Below, one piece after another: positions 7,781 to 10,214 of a stretch of 10,214 bases of DNA. Position 1 is the stretch's first letter. Each line of letters opens with the position of its first letter. This stretch comes from DASVBJ01 sp036375895 (GTDB lineage: Bacteria > Actinomycetota > Actinomycetes > JACCUZ01). Position numbers and translations under genes: made by a program. Below the pieces are notes generated by a model. That model did no database searches. It was given only the letters and a program-made list of their open reading frames with translations, and was not told where the DNA came from. The DNA lies in the NCBI GenBank assembly GCA_036375895.1, contig DASVBJ010000037.1:1-10214 (forward strand), written 5' to 3'.

Positions 7781-7811
7781 GGTGTCGTGCTGTGGTGCTG
7801 CCTGAGGCTGG

Positions 7812-8123
7812 TTACTTCTCGATGACCGCGAGCACGTCGCGGGCCGAGAGGACGAGGTACTCCTCGCCGTTGTACTTGACCTCGGTGCCGCCGTACTTGC
7901 TGTAGATCACGGTGTCGCCGACGCTGACGTCGAGCGGCACGCGGGCGTCGCCGTCCTCGTTGAACCGGCCGGGGCCGACCGCAAGGACCTCGCCCTCCTG
8001 GGGCTTCTCCTTGGCCGTGTCCGGGATGACAAGCCCCGACGCGGTGGTCTGCTCGGCGTCGAGCGGCTTGACGAGGATGCGGTCCTCGAGCGGCTTGATG
8101 GCAACCTTGGTGGCCGTCGTCAC
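7812..8123 (-). CDS. groES: Co-chaperonin GroES, 10 kDa
   Basis: Heptameric lid that caps GroEL. 103 residues from the GTG at 8123 (V-T-T-A-T-K), with KPLEDRILVKP (10-20), the mobile loop around EQTTASGLVIPDTAKEK (24-40), and GEVLAVGPGR; it ends in KYNGEEYLVLSARDVLAVIEK. This is the standard GroES length. GAGGGAG lies about 7 nt upstream of the GTG and decides the start; the frame stays open a further 111 nt upstream, but that extra peptide has no GroES character and lies in the leader. It is the first gene of the groES-groEL operon, behind two CIRCE elements, with a predicted leader of about 125 nt. Confidence 0.97.
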   Translation of the reverse strand: MTTATKVAIKPLEDRILVKPLDAEQTTASGLVIPDTAKEKPQEGEVLAVGPGRFNEDGDARVPLDVSVGDTVIYSKYGGTEVKYNGEEYLVLSARDVLAVIEK

Positions 8124-8225
8124 GTTCTGACTCCCTCTCGCAGAAGATCTCACGAGCTCCGGGGCGAAGTGACCTGGCGGTCCGCCGTCGCGGGGTCCGG
8201 ACTGCCCTGTCCTTGCCGTCGTGCG

Positions 8226-8252
8226 CTGGCACACTCACGTCGAGAGTGCCAA
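8226..8252 (-). promoter_or_regulatory. CIRCE operator 1 (proximal to groES, imperfect)
   Basis: The arms CTGGCACAC (8226-8234) and GAGTGCCAA (8244-8252) are separated by 9 nt, the CIRCE spacing. The right arm is perfect; the left matches the expected TTGGCACTC at 7 of 9 positions. The predicted transcription start lies near its right end, so bound HrcA would block initiation. HrcA is not encoded in the window. Confidence 0.85.
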
Positions 8253-8257
8253 CGCGA

Positions 8258-8286
8258 AATCTAGGCGGTCCTTAGCACTCGGTCAA
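8258..8286 (-). promoter_or_regulatory. Sigma-A-type promoter of groES-groEL
   Basis: Read on the minus strand, TTGACC (plus 8281-8286) and TAGATT (plus 8258-8263) are separated by exactly 17 nt, a near-consensus vegetative promoter. The -35 lies in the spacer of CIRCE 2. The transcription start is expected about 7 nt past the -10, near 8251, inside CIRCE 1. The leader to the groES GTG would be about 125 nt. Confidence 0.75.
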
Positions 8287-8298
8287 CCCGAGTGCCAA
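8272..8298 (-). promoter_or_regulatory. CIRCE operator 2 (distal, canonical)
   Basis: TTAGCACTC (8272-8280), a 9-nt spacer, and GAGTGCCAA (8290-8298) match the CIRCE consensus almost exactly. The -35 box of the groESL promoter sits in the spacer, so HrcA bound here would exclude RNA polymerase. The element begins 14 nt past the stop of the upstream GGDEF gene. Confidence 0.93.
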
Positions 8299-8312
8299 CG
8301 GGCGGGACGTCG

Positions 8313-9146
8313 TCAGGCCCGGGCGGCCTTCTCGGCGTACATCTCGGCGTCCGCCCGGGCGAGCAGGCTAGCCGCGCCGTCCCCCGGGCGGTACGTCGCG
8401 ACCCCGAACGCCGCGGTCACGGGAACCTCGGCGAGGGCGGCCCGCAGCCGGCCCAGCGCGGCGACCGCCCCGGTGCCGCCGGTGTGCTCGAGCAGGACCG
8501 CGAACTCGTCCGCGCCCAGCCGCCCCACGGTGTCGACGACCCGGGTGGCGGCGGTGAGCCGCTCGGCCACCGCACGCAGCAGGGCGTCGCCGGCCGCTCG
8601 CCCGAAGGCGTGGTTGACCTCCTGGAAGCCGTCGACGTCGACCACCACGAGCGACGGTGTGCCGAGGCCGCGCTCCGCGCGGGCGACCGCGCTGCGGAGA
8701 GCCTGCTCGATCTCCCGGCGGTTCGCGAGACCGGTGAGCGGGTCCTGCGGCGCGGTCCGCGCGAGCGCCGCGGCCAGCCGCCACGACTCGAGCAGGGCCA
8801 GCGCCAGCCGGGCGAGGTCGTGCAGCAGGCCGCGCGGCTCGCCGCCCTGGGTGGCCGGCGGGCCGCCGAAGACGACCAGCTCACCGACCTGCTTGCCGTC
8901 GGCGGTCACCAGGGGGACGGCCTCCCGGCAGCCGGGACCGGTGGCCTGCTCGTGCGAGACCTCGGCCGCCACGCAGCCGTGGGCCGCCAGCACGCGCGGG
9001 CCCTCGTCGCCGTCGGCGAACAGCGCCGCCATGGGCGTGCCACCGAGGTGCGCGGCCAGCCGCACGAGCCCGTCCAGGCGAAGCCCGTGCGGGTCGCGGT
9101 CGGGCGGCTCGCGCCGGCCCGGGTCGTCGAGCACCCGAGTGGTCAT
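8313..9146 (-). CDS. GGDEF-domain protein with degenerate active site (GADEF) and GAF-like N-terminus
   Basis: Probable c-di-GMP signalling protein, 277 residues, cytoplasmic (no membrane helix). An N-terminal sensor-like region (about 20-120) has a GAF-like pattern. The GGDEF domain (about 130-277) starts with DPLTGLANRR (135-144). It keeps the metal-binding D170 in VVDVDGF and N178, but the next residue is His179 where Asp is usual. The signature reads RLGADEF (209-215), Ala replacing the second Gly. An RxxD inhibitory site (RVVD, 202-205) lies five residues before it, and the end ADAEMYAEK (265-273) matches the family. Diguanylate cyclase activity is therefore doubtful; a weak enzyme or a c-di-GMP receptor are both possible. 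The ATG at 9146 has GGAGGA 6 nt upstream. It is divergent from the methyltransferase and reads toward groES with only 14 nt to the first CIRCE. Confidence 0.9.
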   Translation of the reverse strand: MTTRVLDDPGRREPPDRDPHGLRLDGLVRLAAHLGGTPMAALFADGDEGPRVLAAHGCVAAEVSHEQATGPGCREAVPLVTADGKQVGELVVFGGPPATQGGEPRGLLHDLARLALALLESWRLAAALARTAPQDPLTGLANRREIEQALRSAVARAERGLGTPSLVVVDVDGFQEVNHAFGRAAGDALLRAVAERLTAATRVVDTVGRLGADEFAVLLEHTGGTGAVAALGRLRAALAEVPVTAAFGVATYRPGDGAASLLARADAEMYAEKAARA

Positions 9147-9234
9147 CCGGTTCCTCCCCCCAGTCCCCGTGGTCAGGATCGGCAGGCCCGGAGCCGATCT
9201 TCAGTCCGGCCCGCCGGTTCGAGAGGATCGGCCC
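9147..9234. promoter_or_regulatory. Divergent intergenic region with a repeated GATCGGC half-site
   Basis: This 88-bp gap lies between the divergent GGDEF and methyltransferase genes and must hold both promoters. GATCGGC (9177-9183) and GCCGATC (9193-9199) form a 7-bp dyad with a 9-nt spacer, and a third copy GATCGGC recurs at 9226-9232, overlapping the methyltransferase ribosome site. This may be an operator for a shared regulator. I could not identify convincing -35/-10 boxes. Confidence 0.4.
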
Positions 9235-10214
9235 GTGGACGTGACCGGCTTTCGCGCGCTGCTCACGCCCGAGGGTCAGCGGCTGCTCGCCCGGCTCCCG
9301 GCGTACGACGAGGCGTCCGCGCTCGGGCTCGGCGAGCGCCTGCGGCGCGAGGGCTTCGAGCCGGATCTCGTCGCCGCCGCCCTGACCCAGTCCCGGCTGC
9401 GGGCCCGCGGCCGGGGCAAGCTCGGCCCGCTCGCCGACCGGCTCTACCTCACCGCCGACGGCCTCGAGCAGGCCACCCGCCCGGCCGTGGCGGCCCGCCG
9501 CACGGCCCGCTTCGCCGCCGTGGGGGCGCAGGTCGTGGCCGACCTGTGCTGCGGCGTCGGCGGCGACCTGCCCGCGCTGGCCGCGGCCGCGCCCCGCGTG
9601 CTCGCCGTCGACCGGGACCCGCTCACCGCCGAGGTCGCCCGGGCCAACCTGGGTGTGCTCGGCCTCGCCGACCGGGTCGAGGTGCGCTGCGCCGACGTGA
9701 CCCAGGTGGACCTGGCCGGCGTGCAGGCCGCCTTCGTCGACCCGGCGCGGCGCGGCCACCGGGGCCGAACGTTCGACCCGGCGGCCTACTCCCCGCCGTT
9801 CTCCTTCGTGCTCGACCTGGCCGCGCGGTGCCCGGCCACCGGGGCGAAGCTCGCCCCGGGCATCCCGCACGCGGTGCTCCCGGCCGGCGCGGAGGCCGAG
9901 TGGGTGTCGGTGGGGGGCGACGTGGTCGAGTGCGCGCTGTGGTTCGGGCCGCTGGCCGGGCCGGCCCGCCGCCGGGCGACGCTGCTGCCCGCCGGCGCCA
10001 CCCTCACCGGCGACGGCGACGCCGCGGCGCCCGCCGGCCCGGTCCGCCGGTTCCTCTACGAGCCGGACGGTGCGGTCATCCGGGCCGGCCTGGTGGCCGA
10101 GGCCGCGGCCCTGGTGGACGGCACGCTGCTCGACCCGACGATCGCGTACGTCACCTCCGAGCGGCTCGAGCACACGCCGTTCCTCACGGCGTACGAGATC
10201 ACCGACGTCCTGCC
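9235..10214 (+). CDS. Class I SAM-dependent methyltransferase with THUMP-like C-terminus (partial, 3' end outside window)
   Basis: Open from the GTG at 9235 to the window end, 326 complete codons with no stop. An N-terminal helical region (1-95) is followed by a Rossmann methyltransferase core: motif I DLCCGVGGD (103-111), the ribose-binding acidic D126 in VLAVDRDP, C-A-D (152-154), and motif IV VDPARRG (168-174). The final part, from about 270 (RRFLYEPDGAVIRAGL), looks like the THUMP-like domain of this actinobacterial family, suggesting an RNA substrate, though none is known to me. The family usually runs to nearly 400 residues, so roughly the last fifth is missing. GAGAGGA (9221-9227) lies 7 nt before the GTG; an in-frame GTG two codons later (9241) is an alternative. 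It is the only plus-strand gene here. Confidence 0.9.
   Translation, partial: MDVTGFRALLTPEGQRLLARLPAYDEASALGLGERLRREGFEPDLVAAALTQSRLRARGRGKLGPLADRLYLTADGLEQATRPAVAARRTARFAAVGAQVVADLCCGVGGDLPALAAAAPRVLAVDRDPLTAEVARANLGVLGLADRVEVRCADVTQVDLAGVQAAFVDPARRGHRGRTFDPAAYSPPFSFVLDLAARCPATGAKLAPGIPHAVLPAGAEAEWVSVGGDVVECALWFGPLAGPARRRATLLPAGATLTGDGDAAAPAGPVRRFLYEPDGAVIRAGLVAEAAALVDGTLLDPTIAYVTSERLEHTPFLTAYEITDVL

Noticed and set aside
8124..8234. 37-residue N-terminal extension of GroES
   Set aside because: GroES proteins begin near the GTG at 8123, which has a good ribosome site; the extension lies in the predicted leader between CIRCE and the start.
8881..10173. Minus-strand open frame of 430 codons opposite the methyltransferase
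   Set aside because: The plus strand encodes clear SAM-methyltransferase motifs, and the antisense frame also runs into the GGDEF gene in another frame.

Overview
The window is very GC-rich, uses GTG and TTG starts freely, and carries gene families typical of Actinobacteria (BldM, SigD/RsdA, a His-tailed GroEL1, tandem CIRCE operators). It looks like a chromosomal housekeeping region of a high-GC actinomycete. The gene set recalls both the Streptomyces bldM region and the Mycobacterium tuberculosis guaB2-rsdA-sigD-Rv3415c-whiB3-groEL1-groES segment. BldM argues for a lineage outside the mycobacteria, perhaps near Streptomyces, Frankia or Geodermatophilus; I cannot fix the genus by eye. There are no mobile elements, tRNA or rRNA genes, or CRISPR arrays.

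Layout: nine of the ten genes lie on the minus strand, so transcription runs from high to low coordinates. In that order they are: a degenerate GGDEF protein (8313-9146); groES (7812-8123) and groEL (6060-7712), driven by a sigma-A-like promoter interleaved with two CIRCE operators (8226-8298); a MerR-type regulator with a cobalamin-binding-like C-terminus (4896-5927); a TPR-like helical-repeat protein (3955-4863); the response regulator bldM (3197-3808); the ECF sigma factor sigD (2554-3192); its membrane anti-sigma factor rsdA (1643-2557); and guaB, IMP dehydrogenase (77-1579). A strong hairpin at 1-42 follows guaB. The only plus-strand gene is a SAM-dependent methyltransferase with a THUMP-like C-terminus (from 9235), which runs off the right edge.

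How the parts fit: bldM, sigD and rsdA are packed with a 4-bp gap and a 4-bp overlap. This suggests one transcription unit joining an orphan developmental response regulator to an ECF sigma/anti-sigma switch. groES-groEL is a classic HrcA/CIRCE heat-shock operon. The GGDEF gene, the B12-type MerR regulator and the sigma/anti-sigma pair make this a cluster of signalling genes set among housekeeping genes. I see no wholly new system. The points most worth following up are the bldM-sigD-rsdA arrangement with a possible internal ECF promoter, the W-x9-EH MerR regulator, the non-canonical GGDEF protein, and the promoter/CIRCE architecture.
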